Source of the DNA: CAZVEV01 sp964625865
GTDB lineage: Bacteria > Planctomycetota > Phycisphaerae > SM23-33
DNA length: 31,303 nucleotides
Assembly (NCBI GenBank): GCA_964625865.1
Contig: CAZVEV010000039.1
Location: 1-31,303 of the forward strand
Direction: 5' to 3'
Below are positions 7,732 to 16,551 of this stretch, piece after piece. The notes under the pieces are model-generated. The model had not been told where the DNA came from. It did not search any database and saw only the letters and a list, made by a program, of their open reading frames with translations. Within the stretch, counting starts at the first letter, position 1; every line of letters begins with the position of its first letter. A program made the position numbers and the translations under genes.

Positions 7732-8841
7732 TCAGGGGCGCCCGCAACTCAGCAGATCTCTATACACGTCCTCGTATTGCCCCGCGATGGTCGACGGGGT
7801 CCACTGTTCGGCGCGGGCCTGGGCGCGCGCCGCCCGCCGGCGGGCCTTGTCCGGCTGAGTCAGAACCTGCACGATCGCCTCCGCCACATGGGGAGGGTCG
7901 GCCGGGTCTGCGAAAAACGCCGTTTCGTCATCGAGCAACTCGCGGTGAGGAGGGATGTCCGACACCACGAGGGGGCAACCGCACGCCATCGCCTCGATTA
8001 CGGCATTGGGACACCCTTCGCGCCGGCTGACGCTGACACAGACATCGGCACTCTTCATCCGGGCCCACACGTCGTCGACGTATCCGGGCAGGACGATGAC
8101 CTTCTCGAGCCCGTACTGTCGAATCAATCGGTCGATCCGCGGCCTGTCCCACCGTCCCGTCCCGCAGAATACGCCGGTAACAGGAACGCGTCGCGCCACG
8201 CGGGCCATGGCCCGAATGAGGATGTCCCAGTTCTTGTCCCGGATGAATCGCCCGACGGCAAGGACAGTCTTCGACGCGGCCCCCGTTCCGCGCTCAGACG
8301 TATCGACGGGCGGGGTATGCTGGATTTCGGCAATCGGCAGAGCGTTTCGGATCGCGTATCGGGGCGTCCTCTTGGGCAAGTAGGGGTCCCACGTATGAAC
8401 CGCACAGACCGAGTTGCACACCACCGCCGAGGTCCCGGACGTCACCGCAAGGCGAAGCCGCGACAACGTGTACCCCATCGCCGGCACCCAGGCGCCTTGC
8501 CCGCGTTCGCAAATCAACCAAGGTACTGACCGGGCCCGGCAGGCAATGCCGCCCTGAACGTCCATCACGCTCATCCATGTCTGGACGAGTTGCGGCTTGA
8601 GCCGGCCTATCAGCCAGAACAACTGCCACGTCAATCTCGGGTCGAACTGGTGGAATCCCCTGAGCCAGTGAATCCGTGCGCCACTGGCCTCGAGCCGCCC
8701 GAGATTCGGTCCCCCGTCCAACAGGGCCACGTCAACGTGCCACCCCCTCCGGACCAGTTCGGTCACCAGGTAGACACATTGGCGCTCGGCGCCGCCACCT
8801 CCCATCGTGGAGATGCAATGCAAAATCCTGCCGCGTCCCAT
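7732..8841 (-). CDS. GT4-family glycosyltransferase
   Basis: A 369-residue retaining GT-B glycosyltransferase. The N terminus has ILHCISTMGGGGAERQ, the Gly-rich loop common in GT4 enzymes of O-antigen and capsule clusters. VLAVGRFIRDKNWDILIRA opens the nucleotide-binding domain, and the E-x7-E signature is EGCPNAVIE followed by AMACGCPLVVSD. It presumably extends the lipid-linked repeat unit. Start: ATG at 8841. A TTG at 8844 directly upstream is also possible, since an AAAGGA ribosome site fits either. It is separated from the polymerase by about 170 bp and from the next glycosyltransferase by the palindrome-rich spacer, so it may have its own transcript end. Confidence 0.88.
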   Translation of the reverse strand: MGRGRILHCISTMGGGGAERQCVYLVTELVRRGWHVDVALLDGGPNLGRLEASGARIHWLRGFHQFDPRLTWQLFWLIGRLKPQLVQTWMSVMDVQGGIACRARSVPWLICERGQGAWVPAMGYTLSRLRLAVTSGTSAVVCNSVCAVHTWDPYLPKRTPRYAIRNALPIAEIQHTPPVDTSERGTGAASKTVLAVGRFIRDKNWDILIRAMARVARRVPVTGVFCGTGRWDRPRIDRLIRQYGLEKVIVLPGYVDDVWARMKSADVCVSVSRREGCPNAVIEAMACGCPLVVSDIPPHRELLDDETAFFADPADPPHVAEAIVQVLTQPDKARRRAARAQARAEQWTPSTIAGQYEDVYRDLLSCGRP

Positions 8842-9010
8842 CAACTACCCATTCCTTTCACCGGGCCGGACTTCGACCCATCGCCGCAACGAGGTCACTG
8901 TCGCCACATTGGTGAGCGTCAGGAGGCTCCTGATGCCCGCACCACGAGGCGTCGGCCCGGAGTGGTCTCCGGACGTGACGGCTCTGCTGCCCAAGACGGC
9001 AAGAACGGCC

Positions 9011-10459
9011 TCAGGCATTTCCCGGCAAGGCCCGGGCATCATCAGCACACAATGCCCCCAGGAGTTTCACGAACACGTAGACCGGCAAGAAACTCCAAGT
9101 GAACAGAGCCAGGATCGAAAACGTCGTGCTCCTCAGGATCTGGTAGCATGCGGTCATCAACCACACGTGAAAGAGGAATGACCACGCCGTCTGTCGCTGT
9201 TGCGTAAACCGCCTGGAGAACAGGGCCAGCAGCCAGCCGACCAAGGCTCCCCTCAGGATCAACTCAGGCATACCCAATCCAACAATGCACTCGGAGATAA
9301 CCCCGAACGCCATTCCGCCACCTGCCTCCTGAACCGCCGGATAGAACGTCTCCATATACCACACGCTCGGCTGGACCTTCTTGAAGGGCAGGAACTGCTG
9401 CGGCACGACGCTCAGAAAGTCCGAGAAGTAAAAGGCCGCCGGAAGTGGCTCAATCTCGTCGCCCAACTTCCGCTGGTTGAGATCGTAGGCATTGGCGAAG
9501 AGTCCCTCGAATTCACTCCCGCTGGCCATAAGGTTCAACGGCTCGTCGGCCTCGCCCCTGACGACGGCCGAACGAAGAGATCCCGCAATCAGGAACAGAA
9601 CCATCGCCACCAGCGCCCCGCACAGGGCCGGGCCCCATCGTACGGGCTTGACGAGGTAGTGATACATGATGATCGCGGAGAACACGAGGAGGACGGCGTC
9701 TGTCCGCGAGCCAAGGTGCAGGAACAGTGCGGCCACCTGTGTGCCCAGCCAGATCCAGATGATCCACCTGTATTTGTGGTACTTCTGAAAGAGCAGGAGA
9801 AGCACCGCCATGCTCAAGACGCGCGTGACGCCACCGAGGTGAACGGCGATCTGCCTGACAAACAACGGAAGTTGACGAAAGGTCAGGTAGCCCTCGACGT
9901 AAGACTCGTGGGTCATGTCGAAGAAGACACCCAGGCCCCAGAGGAAGACCTTGGCCAAGACGAACAGCAGCACAAGCGCAATGACGGTCCCTCGCCCGGG
10001 GCTCTTCGGCGTCCAGGGGCCCTCCCTGCGCGGCTTACCACGCGTCACGAGATACGCGATGACGAATGATGTCAGAAATATCCAATAGTACCATGCGATC
10101 TGCCCGACCTCCTCCGGAGTGGGCATGGCTTGGTACAACCGGTTGTTCTCCTCTGTGTACCTCAAGCCGTTGACGACGAACGTGAGCAGCGGGAACATCG
10201 CATAGATCGCCACGATGACAGCGAAGAGGACCCCCAGGTCGAACAGCACGGGCCAGGCCGGCGTCCGCCTCTGCATCTCGGCGACGAAGATGACGCAGAC
10301 AATGCCGATTGCCGCCCCGGGCAACACGACGGGCCAGTTCTCTTCGGTGACCAGATGCGCCAAGACGGTGGCGCCGATGAGCATGCCCGCGGCGAGGCCT
10401 ACGGCCCACTTGAGCCCCTCGTCGGCAGGGGCGAGTTTCCTCTTAATGCTCAGCGTCAT
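9011..10459 (-). CDS. Wzy-like polysaccharide polymerase, polytopic membrane protein
   Basis: A 482-residue integral membrane protein with about ten to twelve hydrophobic segments (for example near 19-37, 45-60, 74-97, 120-140, 160-180 and 225-300). A large extracytoplasmic loop at about 310-380 contains SGSEFEGLFANAYDLNQR and VVPQQFLPFKKVQPS, followed by GGGMAFGVISECIVGLG. A long loop followed by a GGG..F..ISE..xGLG region is typical of Wzy/oligosaccharide repeat-unit polymerases, which join lipid-linked repeat units on the outer face of the inner membrane. Together with the Wzx-like flippase this supports a Wzx/Wzy-dependent pathway. Wzy proteins are poorly conserved, so the call rests on topology and context. 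The ATG overlaps an upstream in-frame TGA as ATGA (10456-10459). Confidence 0.75.
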   Translation of the reverse strand: MTLSIKRKLAPADEGLKWAVGLAAGMLIGATVLAHLVTEENWPVVLPGAAIGIVCVIFVAEMQRRTPAWPVLFDLGVLFAVIVAIYAMFPLLTFVVNGLRYTEENNRLYQAMPTPEEVGQIAWYYWIFLTSFVIAYLVTRGKPRREGPWTPKSPGRGTVIALVLLFVLAKVFLWGLGVFFDMTHESYVEGYLTFRQLPLFVRQIAVHLGGVTRVLSMAVLLLLFQKYHKYRWIIWIWLGTQVAALFLHLGSRTDAVLLVFSAIIMYHYLVKPVRWGPALCGALVAMVLFLIAGSLRSAVVRGEADEPLNLMASGSEFEGLFANAYDLNQRKLGDEIEPLPAAFYFSDFLSVVPQQFLPFKKVQPSVWYMETFYPAVQEAGGGMAFGVISECIVGLGMPELILRGALVGWLLALFSRRFTQQRQTAWSFLFHVWLMTACYQILRSTTFSILALFTWSFLPVYVFVKLLGALCADDARALPGNA

Positions 10460-10609
10460 TCACACGTTTCCATGTCTGCCGCGCAGTCCGCCGGGCCGTA
10501 CACAACTCTATCGCCCTGAATCAGTGTGCTGAGAATGGGAGGCATTGGCCCACTCTCACTGATGCCATCGGACGACACGTATTGGCTTGCGATAATCGAC
10601 CAAAGCCAC

Positions 10610-10647
10610 GTATAGACACTATACTCGCTTTTCGAATCGCACCGCAA
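10610..10647 (-). promoter_or_regulatory. Candidate promoter of the polymerase gene with a palindrome over the -10 box
   Basis: On the minus strand TTGCGG (10642-10647), an 18-nt spacer and TATAGT (10618-10623) form a plausible sigma70 promoter in a locally AT-rich patch. A perfect inverted repeat, GTATAG-N3-CTATAC (10610-10624), covers the -10 box and could be an operator. The leader to the ATG at 10459 would be about 150 nt. Confidence 0.4.
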
Positions 10648-10712
10648 TTGAAAACGTGCGTCGCGCAGGGGCAAGCCGCGGGCTGGACCTCTGTCTCCAG
10701 GGGCATCGGCTT

Positions 10713-11828
10713 TCACTCCTTGGTCTGCTTGACACCGAGGCAGGCAATACTGCTTCCCATCTCTCTCATACCGGGGAAACAGGAACAGACGGCGTCGTCG
10801 ATCCGGTTCACGTGCCACACCAATGACAGCGGGGACGAGAGCCCGAACTTCTGCAGCGCCAACATCGGATATCGAGTCAGCGTGCCATGCCTCACCACCC
10901 GTACCGTGCTGAACTCCTTGTACAGGGGCACCAGGCGTTCTTTCGTGAGCGGGTGGCAGTCGGCGCCAATCTCGCGTTGGCCGAGAATCCGCGTGCCCAT
11001 GGCATACAACGGCGCCCGCCAAGGATCCACCGCGGCGAACCGCCCCCCCTCGGCCAGCACCCGTGCCGCCTCCTTCAACGCCATGTCCGTCACCATGTGG
11101 TGGAGACAACCTCCGGAGTAGATGGCATCGAATGAGCCAGAGATGAAAGGCAATTCCTCGGCAACGCCCACCGCGTAACGGAGGCGGTCGGCAACGCCCA
11201 GCGCTCGGGCGAGGGCTATTGCACAGCGCACCTCCCCGAGCATCGGCGTCAACACCCAGGCTTCCCTGGCTCCGGCGAGAAGGAACTTGACCGCGTGCAG
11301 GCCCTTGCCACCAAGTTGAAGCGTCCGTCCGTCTTGAATCGGAGCCAGGTGACAGTACGAGTCCCACTGGGCCGCACAATCATACGCGGCGTCCAGCCAC
11401 TTGCTCATCGGCCGGGGAAACGACGCCACCTCGTCAGGCGTCACGCCGTCGAGCGGTTTGATGCGGGCATACGCCTCGGAGCCGCGAATGTCTGCGGCCT
11501 CCTCCGTGCCCACGCGGTTGTAGAACGCCATTTCCTCGTAGGCCTCGGCATACTGCGGGTCGCGAAGATCCACGCCGGCCCGGTCGCCCAACATCTCCGG
11601 GGCCAGAAGCACCGGAATACCATCAATGACCGGATACGCCCCCTGGTGGTCCTCGCGCACCAATACGCCAGTCAAGTCGCCCAGGGCTGCAACCCCCTGT
11701 GACGGCGCCAGATCATGTCCCATTATCGCCCAGGCCTCGGCCGGCGTGTGCAGGGCAAACCCCAGCCCGGTTGTCGGGCAGACGAGCCGCGCAACCCAAT
11801 CCGCCAAATCGTTCACAGATACAGACAT
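10713..11828 (-). CDS. SAM-dependent methyltransferase with Trm112-like N-terminal domain
   Basis: A 371-residue protein with two parts. Residues about 14-75 resemble a Trm112/UPF0434-type segment (LVCPTTGLGF ... YPVIDGIPVLL), often fused to methyltransferases, though with few Cys. The rest is a class I SAM-dependent methyltransferase: motif I is LQLGGKGLHAVKFL, and a later motif is LPFISGSFDAIYSGGCLHHM, followed by the post-motif helix and strand. In this cluster it probably methylates a sugar of the repeat unit or the nucleotide sugar; the substrate is unknown. The frame is open to 12197, but the ATG at 11828 has a GGGAG ribosome site at good distance and starts the conserved part. It has its own candidate promoter at 11952-11980. 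Confidence 0.8.
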   Translation of the reverse strand: MSVSVNDLADWVARLVCPTTGLGFALHTPAEAWAIMGHDLAPSQGVAALGDLTGVLVREDHQGAYPVIDGIPVLLAPEMLGDRAGVDLRDPQYAEAYEEMAFYNRVGTEEAADIRGSEAYARIKPLDGVTPDEVASFPRPMSKWLDAAYDCAAQWDSYCHLAPIQDGRTLQLGGKGLHAVKFLLAGAREAWVLTPMLGEVRCAIALARALGVADRLRYAVGVAEELPFISGSFDAIYSGGCLHHMVTDMALKEAARVLAEGGRFAAVDPWRAPLYAMGTRILGQREIGADCHPLTKERLVPLYKEFSTVRVVRHGTLTRYPMLALQKFGLSSPLSLVWHVNRIDDAVCSCFPGMREMGSSIACLGVKQTKE

Positions 11829-12251
11829 ACCACTCCCTTCAACGGATCGCCGCGTCCGATGGTCACGTTCGGGGAACACCTGCGAACACGCCCTTGTCAA
11901 CTCGGCAACGGGACCTCTGCGGGGCTTCTCTGGACAGCGAGTACTCCGCGAAGTGTAGCGATTTTGACGTGGTTTCGCAAGACAGGGGCCATTCGATGCC
12001 GGGGCAAACACAACGCGTACTGGAAAGAACGCCCCGGATCGGGGTACCCGACAGGCTCCTATGACCGTCCACACCTGCCCATGCCTTCCAGGATCAACGT
12101 ACCGGCCCGGCGTGTCACGTGACCGAAGCGGTAATCCCGCATGGCACGTCGGCCACCGGGCCGTGCGGGCCGCCCCTGGCTGTTGTCGGCGAGCCACACT
12201 CGATTGTTCGAGCCCTTGGGTACGTCAGTGTCACATCTTCCCGGACCTGCG
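11829..12251. other. Intergenic stretch upstream of the methyltransferase
   Basis: 423 bp without a credible gene. It contains the candidate methyltransferase promoter at 11952-11980. The rest, up to the sulfotransferase stop at 12252, shows no repeat or hairpin that I can support. Confidence 0.5.
11952..11980 (-). promoter_or_regulatory. Candidate sigma70-type promoter of the methyltransferase gene
   Basis: On the minus strand TTGCGA (11975-11980) and TACACT (11952-11957) are 17 nt apart, each four of six to consensus. The leader to the ATG at 11828 would be about 115 nt. Confidence 0.45.
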
Positions 12252-13169
12252 TCAAGGGCCGTAACCGTAGCGGCGCATCATCAGCCCGGCCACCAGTTGA
12301 ACCGTCCGCTTCTGTCCGGCGGCCAGAGCGGTCACCCACTGCCGGTCGTGCCGCAGTCGAATCCTCCCGACCATCCGCACGCGATTGCCCGCCACGGCAT
12401 GGCCGAACCCGAAGTCGTCGCCGGCATTCAACCGGCGCGTCAGTGAGGCGGTATCGACGTTCAGCAACCCGCCGATACGCTCCATCGCCGTCGCCGGATC
12501 GCTCACGAGGTCCTCATACCGCAGGCGGATTGACATCCCGGGCCTGAGCATGCGACAGACAACTTCCGATTCGACATTGTACAGGAGCCAGTTCACCGCC
12601 GTCCGCCATACCGGCGTCGACGACAGGTCCTGTTGAACCCCGCCGGCTATGTTCTTCCTGAAGGCCTTCCCCGACGAGTAGGCCACCCCTCGTGCATCGC
12701 GAACCAGGTGCAGCAACCTGACGTCCAGCCCCGGGACCATCGACAGGGCCAGCGCCCGCGCGGGTCCCTTGCTGGAGGTCACAATGATCGGCTTGCCGCT
12801 GATCGAGTGAATGGCTTCGAAGAGGGCCCGCGTCTCGCGGGCATATGCCCGGAATCTCGCCGACGCGCCGTTGCGCTCCTTGAGCAGCCGTGGCACGGCC
12901 AGGAATCGACCGTAGGCCCGCTGGCGGGCGATGAAGCCCTCGATGTCCTCGTGACCGATCCGCCGGGTCCAGTCCCGCCGGACGTCCTGCCAGAAGGGAC
13001 AGACGTCTCCCGGCTGGCCGCAAGCGCAGTACTCGCCGTTCAGCCACGCGCTGCGGGGCAGGTTGCACAGTTCGCCCACACTCTCGATCCGGTCGTGGTT
13101 GCCCAGGATGCAGTCGAGAACGGTCGAACCGCTTCGCCCGGCGCCCATGATGTAGCCCACGCGAATCAT
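12252..13169 (-). CDS. Sulfotransferase (PAPS-dependent)
   Basis: A 305-residue sulfotransferase. The 5'-phosphosulfate loop is GAGRSGST (9-16) at the extreme N terminus. The 3'-phosphate-binding motif is LVRDARGVAYSS (about 155-166), with Arg157 and a following Ser in the expected places. Both are defining features of enzymes that transfer sulfate from PAPS. RYEDLVSDP near residue 220 is also typical of the family. A short Cys-rich segment (YCACGQPGDVC, 47-57) follows the first motif. In a polysaccharide cluster the natural target is a sugar hydroxyl, giving a sulfated exopolysaccharide. Start: ATG at 13169, with AGGGG about 8 nt upstream. It lies 86 bp downstream of the flippase gene. Confidence 0.88.
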   Translation of the reverse strand: MIRVGYIMGAGRSGSTVLDCILGNHDRIESVGELCNLPRSAWLNGEYCACGQPGDVCPFWQDVRRDWTRRIGHEDIEGFIARQRAYGRFLAVPRLLKERNGASARFRAYARETRALFEAIHSISGKPIIVTSSKGPARALALSMVPGLDVRLLHLVRDARGVAYSSGKAFRKNIAGGVQQDLSSTPVWRTAVNWLLYNVESEVVCRMLRPGMSIRLRYEDLVSDPATAMERIGGLLNVDTASLTRRLNAGDDFGFGHAVAGNRVRMVGRIRLRHDRQWVTALAAGQKRTVQLVAGLMMRRYGYGP

Positions 13170-13255
13170 CTGCCGACCCCTCGATGCCCGGACGTCAGCG
13201 GATTGTTCGCCAACGACCTCATCATCTCATCTGCCATGACTACACTTTCCACGCC

Positions 13256-14671
13256 TCATCGCACCCCGGGCGCCTGCGAGCGATCAAGGTCGCCCGCATC
13301 GCGCCGCCCGCGCGAGAAGGCCGTCGGATTCACACCCAGACGCCTCCGGGCAAAGACAAACAGACATACGTTCCAGACGACCATCGAGACCGTCGCGGCG
13401 ACAGCCCCTCCTATCATACCCCACCAAGGAACCAGCGTGAAGCTCAGAACGATGTTCATCAAGGCCGACCCGCCGATCAGCACACTGGCCAGGCGTTCGT
13501 GCCCGGTCATCGTCATCAGGAACCCGCCGCCCATGTTCAGGGCATTGATGAAATGCCCCGCCATCAGGATGAGCAGGGGCACGAATCCCACGACGTAGGG
13601 CTCGCCCCAGAGACCGAGGACAGAACGGCCGAACAGGACGATGCCCGCAGCGCAGACCACGCAGAACGCCAACACGCCGCGCCCCGCCAGACGAAGTGTC
13701 CGCTGCAACTCACCCCTGCGATCGCGGGCATGAAAGCCGGAGATCATCGGCGCGAGAACCTGATTGGCGGCAATCAGACCGAACCCGACCAACATCGCCA
13801 CGCGAGCGGCGACGGAGTAGATGCCTGCCGTCGTGGTCCCGTGGAACATGCCCACCACCAGCACACCGCACTGCGTGTTCAGGAAGTGAGCACCGGCCAC
13901 CAGAATCAACGGCAGGCCGGTCTTGACCCACTGGCCGGTGCGATAGGCCGGCCGACATGAACGAACGGGAAGCGGGGTGCTCCGAGAAGCCAGCACGCCG
14001 GCCAGGGCGAGGGCCGCTCCCGTTGACAGCAGCAGCAGGCCCATCGCCTCCAGCGCGGTGGCCCGGTGGGCAACGCCCCAGTACATGCCCACAACGGCCA
14101 ATCCCACGCCGGCAGGTCGAATCACCTGAAAAGGCACCTGTCCGACCACGACTCGCCCCAGCCCCTTAAGGACCTCCTGATAGAAGGTCAACAGGGCCGT
14201 GACGACCAGAACGGGCACGGTGACGGCAAACGTCCGAAACATGTCCGGTGACAGCCACGGCCTGATGATGGTCAGCACGCCCATCGTCACGACCGAGACA
14301 GCCAGGGCGGCCAGCAGGACCAACCAGGGGCACCGTCGCAGGATGCCTCTCAAGAGCGACCAGTCCTTCAGGGCCCTGTATGACGCGACATACCGCAGGC
14401 ACGCGACGGGCAGTCCGAGCATGGCGGGCAGCACGAGTATGCCCAGCCACGTCACAGCGTAGACGTACAGGCCATACTGCACCTTGCCCATGACGCGTGC
14501 GAGGGCAATCTGAAGCCCGGTGGCCAGCGCCATGCCGAATGTCCGCAGCAGGAGGGAGCCGACGGCGCCTCTGACGAGCATTCCTCTGGCGGCCCGCCCC
14601 GGCGCGGGTCGTCCGGGCCGGTTCGGGTCCTTCCGGCCGTCGCTGGGGATCGGTGGGTCTGACTGGCTCAA
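13256..14671 (-). CDS. Wzx-like polysaccharide flippase (MOP superfamily)
   Basis: A 471-residue membrane protein with about twelve to fourteen transmembrane helices, beginning after a hydrophilic, Pro- and Arg-rich N terminus (about 30 residues). MLVRGAVGSLLLRTFGMAL and LQIALARVMGKVQYGLYVYAVTW mark the first helices, as in Wzx-type exporters, which flip undecaprenyl-diphosphate-linked repeat units across the inner membrane. The start is taken as TTG at 14671. It overlaps the TGA of the amidotransferase gene as TTGA, and a GGGAG ribosome site lies 8 nt upstream. The first ATG, at 14581, has AGAGGA directly against it with no spacing, so it is less likely. Overlap suggests co-translation with the upstream gene. 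Confidence 0.85.
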   Translation of the reverse strand: MSQSDPPIPSDGRKDPNRPGRPAPGRAARGMLVRGAVGSLLLRTFGMALATGLQIALARVMGKVQYGLYVYAVTWLGILVLPAMLGLPVACLRYVASYRALKDWSLLRGILRRCPWLVLLAALAVSVVTMGVLTIIRPWLSPDMFRTFAVTVPVLVVTALLTFYQEVLKGLGRVVVGQVPFQVIRPAGVGLAVVGMYWGVAHRATALEAMGLLLLSTGAALALAGVLASRSTPLPVRSCRPAYRTGQWVKTGLPLILVAGAHFLNTQCGVLVVGMFHGTTTAGIYSVAARVAMLVGFGLIAANQVLAPMISGFHARDRRGELQRTLRLAGRGVLAFCVVCAAGIVLFGRSVLGLWGEPYVVGFVPLLILMAGHFINALNMGGGFLMTMTGHERLASVLIGGSALMNIVLSFTLVPWWGMIGGAVAATVSMVVWNVCLFVFARRRLGVNPTAFSRGRRDAGDLDRSQAPGVR

Positions 14672-16551
14672 TCGATGAACTCCCGGAACCACAGTTCGAG
14701 GAAGAGCAGCGCCCACAGGCGCGAGGACCACTTGTCGCGTCCGGCGGCCAGCTCGTCGATCATCCGCCGGACAAAGCGGGGCTTGATCAGCCCCCGCCGA
14801 TGGCAGCGGTCGTCCAGGAGCGTGCCCCGCACGGTCTCGGCCAGGTCCTCGCGAAGCCAGCGGGCCAGCGGTATCGAGAAGCCCGTCTTGGGCTTGTTGA
14901 CCACCCGTTGGGGCACGATCGTGCTGACGGCCCGCTTGAGAATGGCCTTGCCTCCCGACGCATCTCGCTTCAAGCGCGAGGGGATCGTCGCGGCGAACTC
15001 AACAAGGTCGTGATCGAGGAACGGACTGCGTAGTTCGAGGCTGTTGGCCATGGAGGCGATGTCCGTCTTGACCGTCAGGCAGTCCGGCAGGTAGAAGCTC
15101 TGGTCGTGGCACATCATCCAGTCCAGCGGCTCGGTCCCGGCGGGCATGGCCAACCGGGCGGGACGGTCCATCCGGTCATGTCCGGCGCCGAGCAAGGCCT
15201 TGAAGCGGCGCGTGTAACAGGCGCGGCGTTCTTCGGCCTTGAAGATGCTGACCTGTGAGAGATACCGCTGTGGCCATCGAGACCGCACCATGTTGCAGGC
15301 CCGCACGCCCCGCCCGGTCAGGTGGTTGTACGGCATGAGGCCCAGTACGGCTTCCAGCGGCGCCAGTGCCGCATGCCGCAGGGCGCCGGGCAGGACGTCT
15401 GCCCGGCCCCACCGAAGAGCCTGGGCGTAATGACTGTACCCGCAGAAGCTCTCATCTCCGCCATCGCCGCTCAGGGCAACGGTTACGCCCTGTCGCGTCA
15501 TCTTCGAGACGTAGTACGTCGGCAGGGCCGACGAGTCGGCAAACGGTTCGTTGTAATGCGTAACGAGCAGGGGCAAGACATCGGCGGCCCGCGGCTTGAC
15601 AACATACTCGTGGTGTTCCGTGCCGTACCGTTCGGCCGTCAGGCGGGCGTAGGGCATCTCGTTGTGCGTGTCGTCCTCGAAACCGATCGAGAAGGTCTTG
15701 ACCGGGTCTGAGGACTCCATCGCCATCAGCGCAACGACCGTACCGGAATCGATGCCGCCACTGAGAAAGGCCCCCAGAGGAACGTCAGAGATCATTCTCA
15801 TCCGTACGGACTCGCGCAGGCGGTGGACCAGTTCGGCTTCGAGGTCTTCCGGCCTCGCCGTGCTGCAGGGCCCCAGCGGCGGCTGCCAGTACCGCTGCAC
15901 GTTCAGCGTCCCGTCGGCCTGGCACGTCAGGAAATGCCCGGGGGGCAGCTTCGAGATGCCCTCGAACGCCGTCAACGGACTCGGGACGTACTGATACCGA
16001 AGATACAGGTCTATCGCGTGGTAGTTGGGCGCCACGCTCACGTCCGGATCGACGGTGATCGCCTTGATCTCCGAGCCGAACACCAGCGCCGTACCGTTTC
16101 GCGCATAACAGAACGGTTTCTGCCCAAGCCGGTCTCGCGCGGCGAAGAGCCTTCTGCGGCGGCCGTCCCACAGCGCAAAGGCAAACATGCCGCGCATTCG
16201 GGCCAGGCACTCCGTACCGTATTCCTCGTAAAGGTGCGGGATAACTTCAGTGTCACAGGACGTGCCGAAGACGTGACCCTTTGATTTCAGTTCCTCCCGC
16301 AACTGGCGAAAGTTGTACAGTTCCCCGTTGAAGACGACCCATATGGACTGGTCCTCGTTGGCCAACGGCGGGGCGGCCTGCGGGGACAGATCGATGATCG
16401 ACAGGCGCCGCTGCCCGAGCCCGATGTGCGGCCCGACGTGCAGACCCTGATCGTCAGGCCCACGATGAACGAGAGTCCGACACATCCTCTCGACAAGGTC
16501 TGCGCCCACCGCCGACCCGTCGAAGGTCATCTTTCCACAGATTCCACACAT
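14668..16551 (-). CDS. asnB: Asparagine synthase-like glutamine amidotransferase
   Basis: A 627-residue AsnB-type enzyme. The N-terminal class II amidotransferase domain starts with the catalytic Cys (MCGICGKM, Cys2 after Met removal), followed by LVHRGPDDQG (28-37) and FNGELYNF (74-81). The synthetase domain carries the ATP PP-loop SGGIDSG (264-270) and, later, ALSGDGGDESFCGY. The length is usual for the family. In exosortase/PEP-CTERM-associated polysaccharide clusters such enzymes are thought to amidate sugar acids rather than make asparagine; that role here is inference from context. The ATG at 16551 is required by the catalytic Cys, although the frame is open to 16635. It heads the large minus-strand run, with its own candidate promoter at 16592-16619, and overlaps the flippase gene by four bases. 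Confidence 0.9.
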   Translation of the reverse strand: MCGICGKMTFDGSAVGADLVERMCRTLVHRGPDDQGLHVGPHIGLGQRRLSIIDLSPQAAPPLANEDQSIWVVFNGELYNFRQLREELKSKGHVFGTSCDTEVIPHLYEEYGTECLARMRGMFAFALWDGRRRRLFAARDRLGQKPFCYARNGTALVFGSEIKAITVDPDVSVAPNYHAIDLYLRYQYVPSPLTAFEGISKLPPGHFLTCQADGTLNVQRYWQPPLGPCSTARPEDLEAELVHRLRESVRMRMISDVPLGAFLSGGIDSGTVVALMAMESSDPVKTFSIGFEDDTHNEMPYARLTAERYGTEHHEYVVKPRAADVLPLLVTHYNEPFADSSALPTYYVSKMTRQGVTVALSGDGGDESFCGYSHYAQALRWGRADVLPGALRHAALAPLEAVLGLMPYNHLTGRGVRACNMVRSRWPQRYLSQVSIFKAEERRACYTRRFKALLGAGHDRMDRPARLAMPAGTEPLDWMMCHDQSFYLPDCLTVKTDIASMANSLELRSPFLDHDLVEFAATIPSRLKRDASGGKAILKRAVSTIVPQRVVNKPKTGFSIPLARWLREDLAETVRGTLLDDRCHRRGLIKPRFVRRMIDELAAGRDKWSSRLWALLFLELWFREFID

